Below are positions 7,408 through 14,993 of a stretch of DNA of 22,414 nucleotides, in pieces (the stretch's first letter is position 1; each line of letters starts with the position of its first letter). The DNA comes from RGIG6165 sp045545175 (GTDB lineage: Bacteria > Bacillota > Clostridia > Oscillospirales > Feifaniaceae): assembly GCA_045545175.1 (NCBI GenBank), contig JAZQAK010000027.1, forward strand, positions 1 to 22,414. Reading direction: 5' to 3'. The translations under genes and the position numbers were made by a program. The notes beneath the pieces are model-generated. The model saw only the letters and a program-made list of their open reading frames with translations. It did no database searches and was not told where the DNA came from.

Positions 7408-8451
7408 TTATTTTACGAATGTAAAAGCATCCCACGGAATATCAACAGGAGCCTTATTGCAGATGATATCATCAATGTGAAGGAGTACCGGGAAGTCTTC
7501 TGCCTTAAGCGTACCCTTTTCGATATTGATTCTGATTGCTCTTGCAACTCTTTCTGCAACAACGAGTGATTCAAGTGTAACACCCTGAAGTTCAGCCTTA
7601 GCTTCATCAATGTTGAGGCCCTTACCGAGAAGAATACCAACAAGACGTGTTCTTCCGCCGTATACGGTAACGTAAAGGTCACCAATACCAACACCGAGGT
7701 TGTCAAGTGTTGCAGCGCCCTGGAATTCGAGAAGTCTGTACATTTCCTTTAAAGCCTGGCCGAAGAGACCTGCCTGTGAGTTGAAGTGAAGTGTATCGTC
7801 ACCAAAGTTCTTCTGGTTAACACCGATTGTAAGAGCAACACCAAGAGCATAGCCGTTCTTGAGTGCAACTGCACTTTCAATACCAACAACGTCAGTTGTG
7901 ATGCTTACGTGGTAATAATCTGTTTCCATAAGCTTCTTAAGATACTTTAAGGTTTCAAGGTCATCACCGCAGAAAGCAACCTGTGTCTGGTCGTGAGCAA
8001 CAAGTTCATAGCTTGTGCAAGGACCGCCTACAGCATTGAGTGAAAGCTTCTTGCCCATTGAATCGAGCTTCTTCTTCCAGAGGTCGGGATATGTAAGAAG
8101 CTTACCGTCTTCCGTATCCATAAGACCCTTAGTTACTGTAAGAACAGGAACGTTTTCAGGAATAACAGGCAGTACGTTATCGCCAAACCAGTCTACACCG
8201 AAGCTGCTAACGCCACCGATTACCATATCTACGCCGTCTAAACCTTTAGCGAGATCTTCTATCTGATAGAATGAGATTCCTTCCGGAAAATCTCTGTCGA
8301 ACTTGGGATGTCTGTTGTTTGCAAGACAACCTTCGATAATTTCTCTATCGAGGTGTGTACCTACAATTCTTACTTCGTTGCCGTTTTCTCTTGCAGGGAA
8401 TGCAAGCGCTGAGCCCATCATACCTGCACCAACAATTGTTATAACTGCCAT
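7408..8451 (-). CDS. NAD(P)-dependent glycerol-3-phosphate dehydrogenase-like protein
   Basis: A 347-residue protein with the fold and motifs of the GpsA family, which interconverts glycerol 3-phosphate and dihydroxyacetone phosphate. The N-terminal Rossmann motif is IVGAGMMGSALA (Gly8, Gly10, Gly13). TVTKGL (Lys108) and VALKNGYALGVAL (Lys198) match the two conserved lysine positions, and GVGIGDLYVTVYGGRTR matches the substrate-binding C-terminal region. The start is ATG at 8451, seven bases after AAAGGAG; the in-frame ATG at 8457 sits only one base from that site. It has its own near-consensus promoter and a terminator, so it is a single-gene unit. The sequence has unusual segments between the motifs, and it is not near phospholipid genes, so it may be a paralogue acting on another polyol phosphate. 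Confidence 0.8.
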   Translation of the reverse strand: MAVITIVGAGMMGSALAFPARENGNEVRIVGTHLDREIIEGCLANNRHPKFDRDFPEGISFYQIEDLAKGLDGVDMVIGGVSSFGVDWFGDNVLPVIPENVPVLTVTKGLMDTEDGKLLTYPDLWKKKLDSMGKKLSLNAVGGPCTSYELVAHDQTQVAFCGDDLETLKYLKKLMETDYYHVSITTDVVGIESAVALKNGYALGVALTIGVNQKNFGDDTLHFNSQAGLFGQALKEMYRLLEFQGAATLDNLGVGIGDLYVTVYGGRTRLVGILLGKGLNIDEAKAELQGVTLESLVVAERVARAIRINIEKGTLKAEDFPVLLHIDDIICNKAPVDIPWDAFTFVK

Positions 8452-8500
8452 TTTCATACTCCTTTGAAAAATGAATTTTTAAAGCCTTCCACGAAGACTC

Positions 8501-8543
8501 ATATGTACATATACATTATATATTCATTGTCCGACATAGTCAA
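8501..8543 (-). promoter_or_regulatory. Strong promoter with palindrome at the start site, GpsA-like gene
   Basis: TTGACT (8538-8543) and TATAAT (8515-8520) are separated by 17 bases on the minus strand. The expected transcription start falls inside a perfect 12-bp palindrome, ATATGTACATAT (8501-8512), which could be an operator. Confidence 0.8.
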
Positions 8544-8561
8544 GTTGCCGTGACATATTTT

Positions 8562-9245
8562 TCACAATTTAACCCTTATGTTTTTCAAATAATCCTCAAA
8601 AAGCCAGATTTTATCAAAAATTTTAGTAAATGCACTGATTAAAACACCGTTTAGCAGGGCACATATCAGCGTCCCCGCCTTTATCCCCTCAAAGTGCCAC
8701 ATACCGAAAAACACAAACGAAAGCACTATGCTGACTATACAACTCATGTAATCGTATACCGATTTAAATTTATGTATGTTAAGTTTAAACTTTGCGGACA
8801 CCTCTTTGACGAACAACTCATACGCCGCCGGCGGAATATAAGTACGGAACAGCAAAGCCACACCAAGTGAAGAAAGCGGCATACCGACAACGTAGAGAAT
8901 GCCTCTCACAATGAAGGTATCGGTAGGAATAACGGATACCAGTGCAATTGAAGCATCCAGTATAACTCCGTAAATTACGGTCGTTACAAACGAAAATAAA
9001 TACGTCAGTTTCACTTTACGAAGTAAAATCATCATAACTATAAGCAAAACTGCCTGAAAAACGTATTCTGCCATACCGAAAGTAAAAAACGGCAGATACT
9101 GCGACACTTTAAGATGTAAAAGATAAGCAGGTGCGACCACCATTGACAAACCAAAATCCGCTATCGTCATAAAAGCAGTTCCTATCGCAAGTATAATCAC
9201 ACCGAAAACGTATGCAAGTTCGGTATAAAAGACTCTTTTTTTCAT
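8562..9245 (-). CDS. YczE/YitT-like integral membrane protein (DUF6198-type)
   Basis: A 227-residue protein with about six hydrophobic segments, resembling the YczE/YyaS/YitT family of Firmicutes membrane proteins (COG2364). The pattern near the N-terminus (AIGTAFMTIADFGLSMVVAP) and the RTYIPPAAYELFVKEVS loop fit this group. No enzymatic or transport motif is visible, and the biological role of the family is not established. The start is ATG at 9245 behind GAGAGGG. Its promoter lies about 100 bases upstream, and the leader contains a terminator-like hairpin immediately before the ribosome binding site, so expression may be controlled by attenuation. No clear terminator is seen between its stop and the promoter of the GpsA-like gene, so some read-through is likely. 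Confidence 0.7.
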   Translation of the reverse strand: MKKRVFYTELAYVFGVIILAIGTAFMTIADFGLSMVVAPAYLLHLKVSQYLPFFTFGMAEYVFQAVLLIVMMILLRKVKLTYLFSFVTTVIYGVILDASIALVSVIPTDTFIVRGILYVVGMPLSSLGVALLFRTYIPPAAYELFVKEVSAKFKLNIHKFKSVYDYMSCIVSIVLSFVFFGMWHFEGIKAGTLICALLNGVLISAFTKIFDKIWLFEDYLKNIRVKL

Positions 9246-9256
9246 AAATCCCTCTC

Positions 9257-9304
9257 AAAAAAACAACTTTCCGTGTTTGATATAGAAACACGAAAAGCTG
9301 TTGT
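9257..9304 (-). promoter_or_regulatory. Terminator-like attenuator hairpin in the leader of the YczE-like gene
   Basis: On the minus strand ACAACAGCTTTTCGTGTTT pairs with AAACACGGAAAGTTGT around a seven-base loop, followed at once by U7 and then the GAGAGGG ribosome binding site. It lies between promoter and start codon, so it can end transcription before the gene. Confidence 0.7.
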
Positions 9305-9349
9305 ACTCTTACTCTTATTTACAGTGTCTAAAATCATCTGTATGCCACT

Positions 9350-9377
9350 ATTATACCAATATTTTGTACAAAATCAA
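9350..9377 (-). promoter_or_regulatory. Extended -10 promoter for the YczE-like gene
   Basis: TTGATT (9372-9377), a 16-base spacer and TATAAT (9350-9355) preceded by TGG on the minus strand. Confidence 0.75.
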
Positions 9378-9420
9378 TATTGCAAACGGAAAGCACTAAT
9401 AAGCGCTTTTTTAACGAGCA

Positions 9421-9558
9421 TTACTCTGATAACTTTTCCTCTTTTTCACAAGAGGTTATATACATCTCTTCTGTTTTCATCTGTGCTCTCATAAGTATTT
9501 CAATAGCATCCGTGACCGAATTGAATAATTCATAATACATTGCTTTGTAATCGGGCAT
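9421..9558 (-). CDS. Small acidic protein of unknown function (45 aa)
   Basis: Not assigned to a named family. The ATG at 9558 lies behind a good AAGGAG at seven bases and gives 45 residues beginning MPDYKAMYYELFNSVTDAIE and continuing ILMRAQMKTEEMYI. It is predicted to be helical and acidic, with no signal peptide or membrane segment. Longer in-frame versions (to 9615) would start inside the RNA terminator and are rejected. Similar short proteins, with a DYK..Y..LFN..TDAI start and a TEEMYI-like end, are recalled from gut Clostridia, but that is memory rather than a search. The gene lies immediately after a structured RNA; its ribosome binding site starts a few bases past the terminator U-run, so it is only made on read-through or antitermination. 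A hairpin at 9390-9412 follows but lacks a U-run on this strand. Confidence 0.7.
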   Translation of the reverse strand: MPDYKAMYYELFNSVTDAIEILMRAQMKTEEMYITSCEKEEKLSE

Positions 9559-9575
9559 ATAAATCTCCTTACAAT

Positions 9576-9739
9576 AAAAAAGTGCGCAGCCGAAGCTACG
9601 CACTGAAAAACGCATAGCTCCAATTGCTGCGACACAACTTCGACAAACTACAAGAGAAAGTCAAAACAGAGAATGCGTTTTTACCTAAATAAAAACTCCT
9701 TCTCCTACAGTTTGTCCAAATTATTCCGTTGTGTCGCAG
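9576..9739 (-). ncRNA. Structured noncoding RNA / leader RNA with own promoter and terminator (6S-like or orphan leader)
   Basis: The predicted 5' end coincides with one arm of a perfect 12-bp closing stem (9728-9739 with 9627-9638). Inside it lie an asymmetric loop, an 8-bp stem (9709-9716 with 9642-9649), a 9-bp stem (9698-9706 with 9652-9660, two G-U pairs) and a 7-bp apical hairpin (9690-9696 with 9677-9683). The rod spans 113 bases. It is followed by a hairpin with a UUCG loop (9582-9603) and U6, a strong terminator. A stem of 9612-9619 with 9594-9601 would use the same bases and act as antiterminator. The rod with internal loops recalls 6S RNA, but the rod is short for 6S, and the downstream small gene makes a leader or riboswitch-like role possible. 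The structure is firm; the identity is open. Confidence 0.75.
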
Positions 9740-9743
9740 ATAC

Positions 9744-9772
9744 AGTATAACATATACCATGAAAAAACACAA
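9744..9772 (-). promoter_or_regulatory. Promoter for the structured RNA and small protein gene
   Basis: TTGTGT (9767-9772), a 17-base spacer and TATACT (9744-9749) on the minus strand. The expected start, about six bases downstream, is the first base or two of the RNA closing stem. Confidence 0.75.
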
Positions 9773-9773
9773 G

Positions 9774-9804
9774 AAAAAGCACTTGCGAATCGCAAGTGCT
9801 TTTT
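9774..9804 (-). terminator. Terminator of the histidine operon
   Basis: A perfect inverted repeat with 14-bp arms, AAAAAGCACTTGCG and its complement, around a three-base loop (9788-9790) directly after the last his gene. It is symmetrical with A and T tracts on both sides. Confidence 0.92.
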
Positions 9805-9807
9805 TCT

Positions 9808-10587
9808 TTAAAATCTTAAATCTTTAAATCCCATATCCTTCGCAATACGTTCATATTCTTCAAATTTGTAGCAAAGTGTGTTTGCGCAATGGCTGTCACT
9901 TGAAAGGATAACTTTTCCGCCTTTCTCGGCAATATATTCAAGAAACTGCATCTCGGGATATGCCTCTGTGCGATATCCACGTGAAATTGCGCCTGTGTTT
10001 ATTTCAAAAGGTTTTCCGCATAAAATCAATTTATCTATTGCCGACTTTGCTGCAGTAACGTATCGGGGATTTCGGGTATCGAAAAGTTTGTTTCCTTCAT
10101 TAAACTTAGTACACAAGTCGAAATGACCGACAATATCTGCACCCGTTTTGCCTATTACGTCGCCCATCAATGCAAAATACTGCTCTGCATAAGCATAGTA
10201 GTCACCGCCGAAGAAGTTTGCAACGTTGCTTTTAAAATCTTCCTCATCACAGTCCACTTCAAGATATTTTCCGTCTTTTTTTACATAGTGTACAGACCCG
10301 ATACGATAGTCGGTCTTTATATTCGGTTTGTCGGAAAAATAGTCCATTTCAAGTCCGCAAAGTATCGTGATTTTATCCGCATACTTTTCCTTTAGCTCGG
10401 CAATATTCTGTGCATACTTTTTGGTATCTTCAAGAGACATACAATAGTCGTCAGAAAATGCTGTATATGCATGACCCGAAAAACCAATCCGAGTCATTTT
10501 CAAATCAATTGCGCTTCGCACCATCTCTTCAAGTGTGTTTTTGCCGTCGCAATAGGTTGAATGGACGTGAAAATCCTCAAGAATCAT
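9808..10587 (-). CDS. hisK: Histidinol-phosphatase, PHP type
   Basis: A 259-residue PHP-domain phosphatase that removes phosphate from L-histidinol phosphate, the penultimate stage of histidine synthesis. Metal-binding motifs of the PHP fold are all present: DFHVHSTYCDG (His7, His9), GFSGH, CGLEMDYF, GSVHYV, VGHFDL and SSDSHC. The length and motif order fit the HisJ/HisK family of Firmicutes rather than the HAD-type phosphatase fused to HisB in enterobacteria, in agreement with the monofunctional HisB here. The start codon overlaps the stop of hisIE (ATGA). It is the last gene of the operon and is followed by the operon terminator. The assignment to histidine synthesis rests on both sequence and position. 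Confidence 0.93.
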   Translation of the reverse strand: MILEDFHVHSTYCDGKNTLEEMVRSAIDLKMTRIGFSGHAYTAFSDDYCMSLEDTKKYAQNIAELKEKYADKITILCGLEMDYFSDKPNIKTDYRIGSVHYVKKDGKYLEVDCDEEDFKSNVANFFGGDYYAYAEQYFALMGDVIGKTGADIVGHFDLCTKFNEGNKLFDTRNPRYVTAAKSAIDKLILCGKPFEINTGAISRGYRTEAYPEMQFLEYIAEKGGKVILSSDSHCANTLCYKFEEYERIAKDMGFKDLRF

Positions 10588-11234
10588 TTTGTCATCTTCT
10601 CCTGCTTAACCTTGTGGTCTATTACGTGACGTGATGCAAGTTCCCTGTGGATATCCTCAAGCGAAATGCCCATCTCAATCATAAGCACCATCACGTGATA
10701 GCAAAGGTCGGCAATTTCATAAATCGTTTCCTTTTTGTCATCGGCTTTTGCCGCAATAATGACCTCGGTATTCTCCTCACCCACCTTTTTGAGAATTTTG
10801 TCAATTCCCTTTTCAAAAAGGTACGTGGTGTATGAGCCTTCCTTCTTTTTAACTTTTCTGCCCTTAATCAAATCCATAAGAGCCCCAAGTGAAAATTCAT
10901 GCAATTCCTCACTCTGCCAAAGCTCCTTTGTAAAGCAGGAATCTGTGCCCGTATGGCAGGCAGGTCCGTCCTTTTCAACCATAACGACGAGTGCATCATT
11001 GTCGCAGTCTGCGGTAATCGAAACGATGTGCTGATAGTTACCGCTTGTTTCACCCTTAAGCCACAACTCCTGTCTTGAACGGCTCCAGAAGCAGGTTAAC
11101 CCCTTTTCCATCGAAATTTCAAGACTTTCACGGTTCATATACGCAAGGGTCAGCACCTTTTTTGTTACCGAATCCACAACAATGGCAGGTATCAGCCCTT
11201 TTTCGTCAAATTTAAGTTCGTCAATATTAAGCAT
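10584..11234 (-). CDS. hisIE: Bifunctional phosphoribosyl-AMP cyclohydrolase / phosphoribosyl-ATP pyrophosphatase
   Basis: A 216-residue fusion carrying out steps two and three of histidine synthesis: hydrolysis of PR-ATP to PR-AMP, then ring opening. The N-terminal HisI domain (to about residue 105) shows RSRQELWLKGETSGN, the metal-binding DCDNDA (Asp76, Cys77, Asp78, Asp80), and GPACHTGTDSCF (Cys93, Cys100). The C-terminal HisE domain (about 115-216) has GEENTEVIIAAK and EIADLCYHVMVLM, the MazG-like nucleotide pyrophosphatase signature. The start is ATG at 11234 behind AGGGGG. It follows hisF after 12 bases, the largest gap in the operon, and overlaps hisK by four. Confidence 0.97.
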   Translation of the reverse strand: MLNIDELKFDEKGLIPAIVVDSVTKKVLTLAYMNRESLEISMEKGLTCFWSRSRQELWLKGETSGNYQHIVSITADCDNDALVVMVEKDGPACHTGTDSCFTKELWQSEELHEFSLGALMDLIKGRKVKKKEGSYTTYLFEKGIDKILKKVGEENTEVIIAAKADDKKETIYEIADLCYHVMVLMIEMGISLEDIHRELASRHVIDHKVKQEKMTK

Positions 11235-11246
11235 AACGTTTTCCCC

Positions 11247-12005
11247 CTATATTCTCATATCTATTCCATTGGCACGGAGTTCTGCTTTCAAATCCTTAAT
11301 TGCAACCTCGCCAAAATGGAAGATTGAAGCTGCGAGTCCCGCATCTACTTTCGGTACTTTTTTGAAAAGTTCCACAAAATCAGAAACTCCACCTGCACCG
11401 CCCGATGCAATTACGGGAACAGACACAGCGTTGCAAACAGCATCAAGCATTTCAAGATCAAAACCTTTTTTCACGCCGTCAGTATCAATGGAATTAAGCA
11501 CAACCTCGCCTGCACCGTTATCTACACAACGTTTTATCCACTCGACAGCCTCCATTCCCGTGTTTTCTCTGCCACCCTTGGCAAAAACACGGAAAACACC
11601 GTCAACCCTCTTTACGTCGGCAGAGATTACAACACACTGGTCACCGTAACGCTTCGCCGCATCATAAATGAGCCGGGGATTTTTTATTGCCCCCGAATTT
11701 ACACTTACCTTGTCAGCACCGCATTTGAGAACACGGTCAAAATCATCAAGTGTGTTTATACCGCCACCTACGGTAAGAGGGATAAAAATGGTTTTAGCAA
11801 CCTCTTTAAGTATATCTGTAAACAGTGCCCTGCCTTCAAACGATGCCGTTATATCATAAAACACCAGTTCATCAGCACCGTTATCGCTATAATGCTTCGC
11901 AAGCTGTACGGGGTCCGAAACATCCGACACCCCTTCAAAATTTACTCCTTTAACCACTCTTCCATTGCGGACGTCAAGGCACGGAATTATTCTTTTTGTT
12001 ATCAT
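11247..12005 (-). CDS. hisF: Imidazole glycerol phosphate synthase cyclase subunit
   Basis: A 252-residue TIM-barrel enzyme that, with HisH, converts PRFAR plus ammonia into imidazole glycerol phosphate and AICAR. The catalytic aspartates Asp11 (IIPCLDVRNG) and Asp130 (ISADVKR) are at the canonical positions, and the phosphate-binding loops TVGGGI and ASGGAG are present. The length equals that of typical HisF. The ATG overlaps the hisA stop by four bases, so the two related barrels are translated in tandem. HisH, the ammonia-producing partner, is encoded two genes upstream in the same transcript. Confidence 0.98.
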   Translation of the reverse strand: MITKRIIPCLDVRNGRVVKGVNFEGVSDVSDPVQLAKHYSDNGADELVFYDITASFEGRALFTDILKEVAKTIFIPLTVGGGINTLDDFDRVLKCGADKVSVNSGAIKNPRLIYDAAKRYGDQCVVISADVKRVDGVFRVFAKGGRENTGMEAVEWIKRCVDNGAGEVVLNSIDTDGVKKGFDLEMLDAVCNAVSVPVIASGGAGGVSDFVELFKKVPKVDAGLAASIFHFGEVAIKDLKAELRANGIDMRI

Positions 12006-12715
12006 TCTGCCACCTCTATTGCCTCTTTCAATAAAATAGCGTTTGTATAATATGCTTTACCGATAATTGCACCGTAAAGATTCATTTTTGCCAATGCCTT
12101 TACGTCATCAATGGTCGAAACACCGCCGGATGCCACTATCTGCATATTGAATTTTTCTGAAAGTTCCTTATATAATTCACGGTTTGTGCCCTGCATTGCA
12201 CCGTCCTTAGAAACGTCCGTACATATAAGCGTTTTAACGCCTAAATTTTGCATTTCTTCACAGAATTCAAAGCAGGTATACTGTGACTTTTCTGTCCATC
12301 CTTTGATTGCAACGTAACCGTCCTTTATATCTGCACCGACAGCAATCTTTTCACCGTATTTATCAACAGCCGCCTTTACAAATTCCGTATTCTGAACTGC
12401 CGCCGTACCAAGAATAACTCTGTCAATTCCCGCACCGATATACGCATCAATAACATCCATACTGCGTATGCCACCGCCGATTTCCACAAAAAGTCCCGTC
12501 TTTTCGGCAACCTGACGCACAATATCAATATTGGGCGTTCCGCCGTTTTTCGCACCCTCAAGGTCAACCATATGTATATGACTTGCACCCGATGCTTCAA
12601 ATTCGTATGCAATTTCGATGGGATTTTCACTGTATACCGTCATTTTATCATATTCGCCACGGAGAAGGCGTACTGCCTTTCCTTCATATAAATCTATCGC
12701 AGGAAAAATATACAT
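12002..12715 (-). CDS. hisA: ProFAR isomerase (phosphoribosylformimino-AICAR-P isomerase)
   Basis: A 237-residue TIM barrel homologous to HisF that isomerises ProFAR to PRFAR. Asp8 (FPAIDLYEGKAVRL) and Asp129 (VGADIKDGYVAIKGW) are the expected acid/base pair, and EIGGGIRS and ASGGVS are the phosphate-binding loops. The TDVSKDG motif also matches. The start is ATG at 12715, three bases after the hisH stop, with its ribosome binding site (AGGGGGAA) inside the end of hisH. It overlaps hisF by four bases. Confidence 0.98.
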   Translation of the reverse strand: MYIFPAIDLYEGKAVRLLRGEYDKMTVYSENPIEIAYEFEASGASHIHMVDLEGAKNGGTPNIDIVRQVAEKTGLFVEIGGGIRSMDVIDAYIGAGIDRVILGTAAVQNTEFVKAAVDKYGEKIAVGADIKDGYVAIKGWTEKSQYTCFEFCEEMQNLGVKTLICTDVSKDGAMQGTNRELYKELSEKFNMQIVASGGVSTIDDVKALAKMNLYGAIIGKAYYTNAILLKEAIEVAE

Positions 12716-12718
12716 ATC

Positions 12719-13339
12719 CTATTCCCCCTTCATCTCGCAAAATGCTTTAAGAATTTTCAAGCCTACGTCACCGCTTTTTTCAGGATGGAACTGACATCCG
12801 CAAACGTTACCTCGTGCAACAGCCGCCGTAACGTCAATACTGTATTCAGCGGTTGCGATAACCGATTCTTCACATTTTGCACCGTAGTATGAATGGACAA
12901 AATAGACAAAATCCCCGTCGTTAATATACTTGAAGATCTCATGCTTATCTTTGTTAAATTTTAACGAATTCCAGCCGATATGCGGAACTTTCAAGTTTTT
13001 CGGAATAACCTCGTCAATAGGACGAACCTCTCCCCTGATAAGCCCCAATCCCTGATGCTCACCATATTCAAAACTTTTATCAAGTAACATCTGCATACCA
13101 AGGCAAATACCCATAATATGCTTTCCGTTTTCCGCCTCTTCCTTAATTACTTTATCAAGGCCTGTTTCCTTAAGTTTTTTTATGGCATCTTCAAAAGCAC
13201 CTACACCGGGAAGAATAATCTTTTCGGCTGAGCGAAGAACGTCTGCATCCCCCGTAACTACGACTTTGGCACCAATTGCCTCCATCGAACTTTTAAGAGA
13301 AAACAGATTTCCTACTCCGTAATCAACGATTGCAACCAT
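12719..13339 (-). CDS. hisH: Imidazole glycerol phosphate synthase glutamine amidotransferase subunit
   Basis: A 206-residue class I glutamine amidotransferase that releases ammonia from glutamine and channels it to HisF. The catalytic triad is visible: nucleophile Cys79 in GICLGMQML, and His185 and Glu187 in CQFHPEKSG. The N-terminus has DYGVGNLFSL, and the oxyanion-strand region has LPGVGAF. It starts two bases after hisB. The AGGGG preceding the start lies within the hisB end. Confidence 0.98.
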   Translation of the reverse strand: MVAIVDYGVGNLFSLKSSMEAIGAKVVVTGDADVLRSAEKIILPGVGAFEDAIKKLKETGLDKVIKEEAENGKHIMGICLGMQMLLDKSFEYGEHQGLGLIRGEVRPIDEVIPKNLKVPHIGWNSLKFNKDKHEIFKYINDGDFVYFVHSYYGAKCEESVIATAEYSIDVTAAVARGNVCGCQFHPEKSGDVGLKILKAFCEMKGE

Positions 13340-13341
13340 AT

Positions 13342-13929
13342 TTAAAGTACCCCTTTTGTTGAAGGGATTTCGTTTTCAAATCCAACCTCAATAGCCACTG
13401 CCTGACGGAATACTCTTCCTGCAGCTTTGAAAGCACCCTCAATAATGTGATGAGAATTTGTTCCCGAAATCTGAACGAAATGCAAAGTGCAGGCAGCCTC
13501 TCTTACAAATGCAAGCCAGAATTCTTCCACAAGTTCTGTATCAAACGTGCCGACTTTTTCAGTCGGAATTTCAAGCTTGTATGAAAGAAGAGAACGGCCC
13601 GAAAGGTCAACTGCCGATATAATCAGCGCCTCATCCATAGGCAGAATCATATTGCCGTAGCGGGTAACGCCCTTCTTGTCACCCACTGCCTCAGCAAATG
13701 CCTTACCAAGACAAATACCCACGTCCTCAACGGTATGGTGGTCATCAACCTGAGTGTCGCCGTTGCACTTTATTTTCAAGTCAAATCTGCCGTGCTTTGC
13801 AAATAGCGTCAGCATATGGTCAAGAAATCCGCAGCCTGTGTCAATTTCACTTTTGCCCGTTCCGTCAAGGTTTAAGCTAAGTACAATCTGTGTTTCGTAT
13901 GTATCTCTTTTTATTTCACTTACTCTCAT
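13342..13929 (-). CDS. hisB: Imidazoleglycerol-phosphate dehydratase (monofunctional)
   Basis: A 195-residue manganese-dependent dehydratase that converts imidazole glycerol phosphate to imidazole acetol phosphate. The characteristic metal-binding motifs are GCGFLDHMLTLFAKHG, DDHHTVEDVGI and SHHIIEGAFKAAGR. No HAD phosphatase domain is fused, so the phosphatase step falls to the separate hisK product. The start codon overlaps the hisC stop (ATGA). Confidence 0.98.
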   Translation of the reverse strand: MRVSEIKRDTYETQIVLSLNLDGTGKSEIDTGCGFLDHMLTLFAKHGRFDLKIKCNGDTQVDDHHTVEDVGICLGKAFAEAVGDKKGVTRYGNMILPMDEALIISAVDLSGRSLLSYKLEIPTEKVGTFDTELVEEFWLAFVREAACTLHFVQISGTNSHHIIEGAFKAAGRVFRQAVAIEVGFENEIPSTKGVL

Positions 13930-14990
13930 TTTCTATCCTCCAGAATCTTCTCTAAAACAGCAAGAAATTTATCCATCTGTTCTCTTGTTCCGACAGTTAT
14001 ACGGTTATATTCGCAAATTCTCTCCCCCGTGAAATGACGAACAACGATTCCGTTTTCACGCAATTTTTTGTATATATCCAAGCCCGACACCAACGGATGC
14101 TTTGCAAAAATAAAGTTGGCGGTTGATGGTGTCATAACAAAACCCATTTCTTTGAGCCTTGTCGCCGTATATTCACGGTTTTCACAAATAATACGACAAT
14201 TTTCTTTCGTGTATTCTTCGTCTTCAAGAGCGCCTATTCCTGCCGCCATGGTCATGCTGTTAATGTTGTAGGGATTTGTTGAATACTTTATCGTATTTAA
14301 ATCACGGATAATGTCCTTTGATGCAACGCCAAAGCCGAGTCTTGCCCCTGCCATCGAACGTGATTTTGAAAACGTTCCCGTTACCAGCAGGTTGTCGTAT
14401 TTATCTACAAGGCAAACGGCACTTTCATTGCCAAAATCCACATAAGCCTCGTCAATTACCACGACGTTGTCGGGATTGCTTTTTACAATTTCCTCAATCT
14501 CATCAAGACTTAAGGCGATACCCGTCGGTGCATTAGGATTTGCAATTACAATCGTTTTGTTTATCCCAATATAGTCAGAAACCCTTATCCTGAAATCCTC
14601 ATCAAGCGAAATTTCCTCATAGGGAATACTTGAAAGCTGTGCAAACACGGGATAAAATCCATACGTTATATCGGGAAACACTATCGGATTATCCTGATCC
14701 CCGTATGCCATAAATGCAAAGTTCAGAATTTCATCCGAACCGTTTGTCATAAGTACCTGTTCGGGCTTAACACCAAGCATTTCTGCCATTTTCGCAGTCA
14801 GTTCACTGCAAGTAGGGTCGGAATACAGTTCCAGGCGTTTTGCCGCCTCTGCCGCCATTTTTACTGCTTTGGATGACGGTGGAAAAGGTGATTCATTGGT
14901 ATTAAGCTTTACAAGATTTGAGATTTTAGGCTGTTCACCCGGAGTATACGGTGTCAATGCATCAAATTTGTTACTAAAAAATCTGCTCAT
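13926..14990 (-). CDS. hisC: Histidinol-phosphate aminotransferase
   Basis: A 354-residue class I/II PLP-dependent aminotransferase converting imidazole acetol phosphate and glutamate to histidinol phosphate. Lys209 in TFSKSRSMAGARLGF is the PLP Schiff-base lysine; Asp180 and Tyr183 in VVIDEAYVDF and the NPNAPTG loop contact the cofactor, and KLNTNESPFPPS is the substrate-loop signature of HisC. The start is ATG at 14990, with GAGGATT in the tail of hisD serving as ribosome binding site. The gap to hisD is three bases. Confidence 0.97.
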   Translation of the reverse strand: MSRFFSNKFDALTPYTPGEQPKISNLVKLNTNESPFPPSSKAVKMAAEAAKRLELYSDPTCSELTAKMAEMLGVKPEQVLMTNGSDEILNFAFMAYGDQDNPIVFPDITYGFYPVFAQLSSIPYEEISLDEDFRIRVSDYIGINKTIVIANPNAPTGIALSLDEIEEIVKSNPDNVVVIDEAYVDFGNESAVCLVDKYDNLLVTGTFSKSRSMAGARLGFGVASKDIIRDLNTIKYSTNPYNINSMTMAAGIGALEDEEYTKENCRIICENREYTATRLKEMGFVMTPSTANFIFAKHPLVSGLDIYKKLRENGIVVRHFTGERICEYNRITVGTREQMDKFLAVLEKILEDRK

Positions 14991-14993
14991 ATT

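Noticed and set aside
9390..9412. Hairpin AAAGCACT/AGCGCTTT followed by T-run on the plus strand
   Set aside because: It looks like a plus-strand terminator but no plus-strand gene precedes it; on the minus strand there is no U-run. Left unassigned.
9421..9615. Longer 64-codon version of the small protein
   Set aside because: The extra N-terminal part translates the RNA terminator hairpin; the ATG at 9558 has the ribosome binding site.
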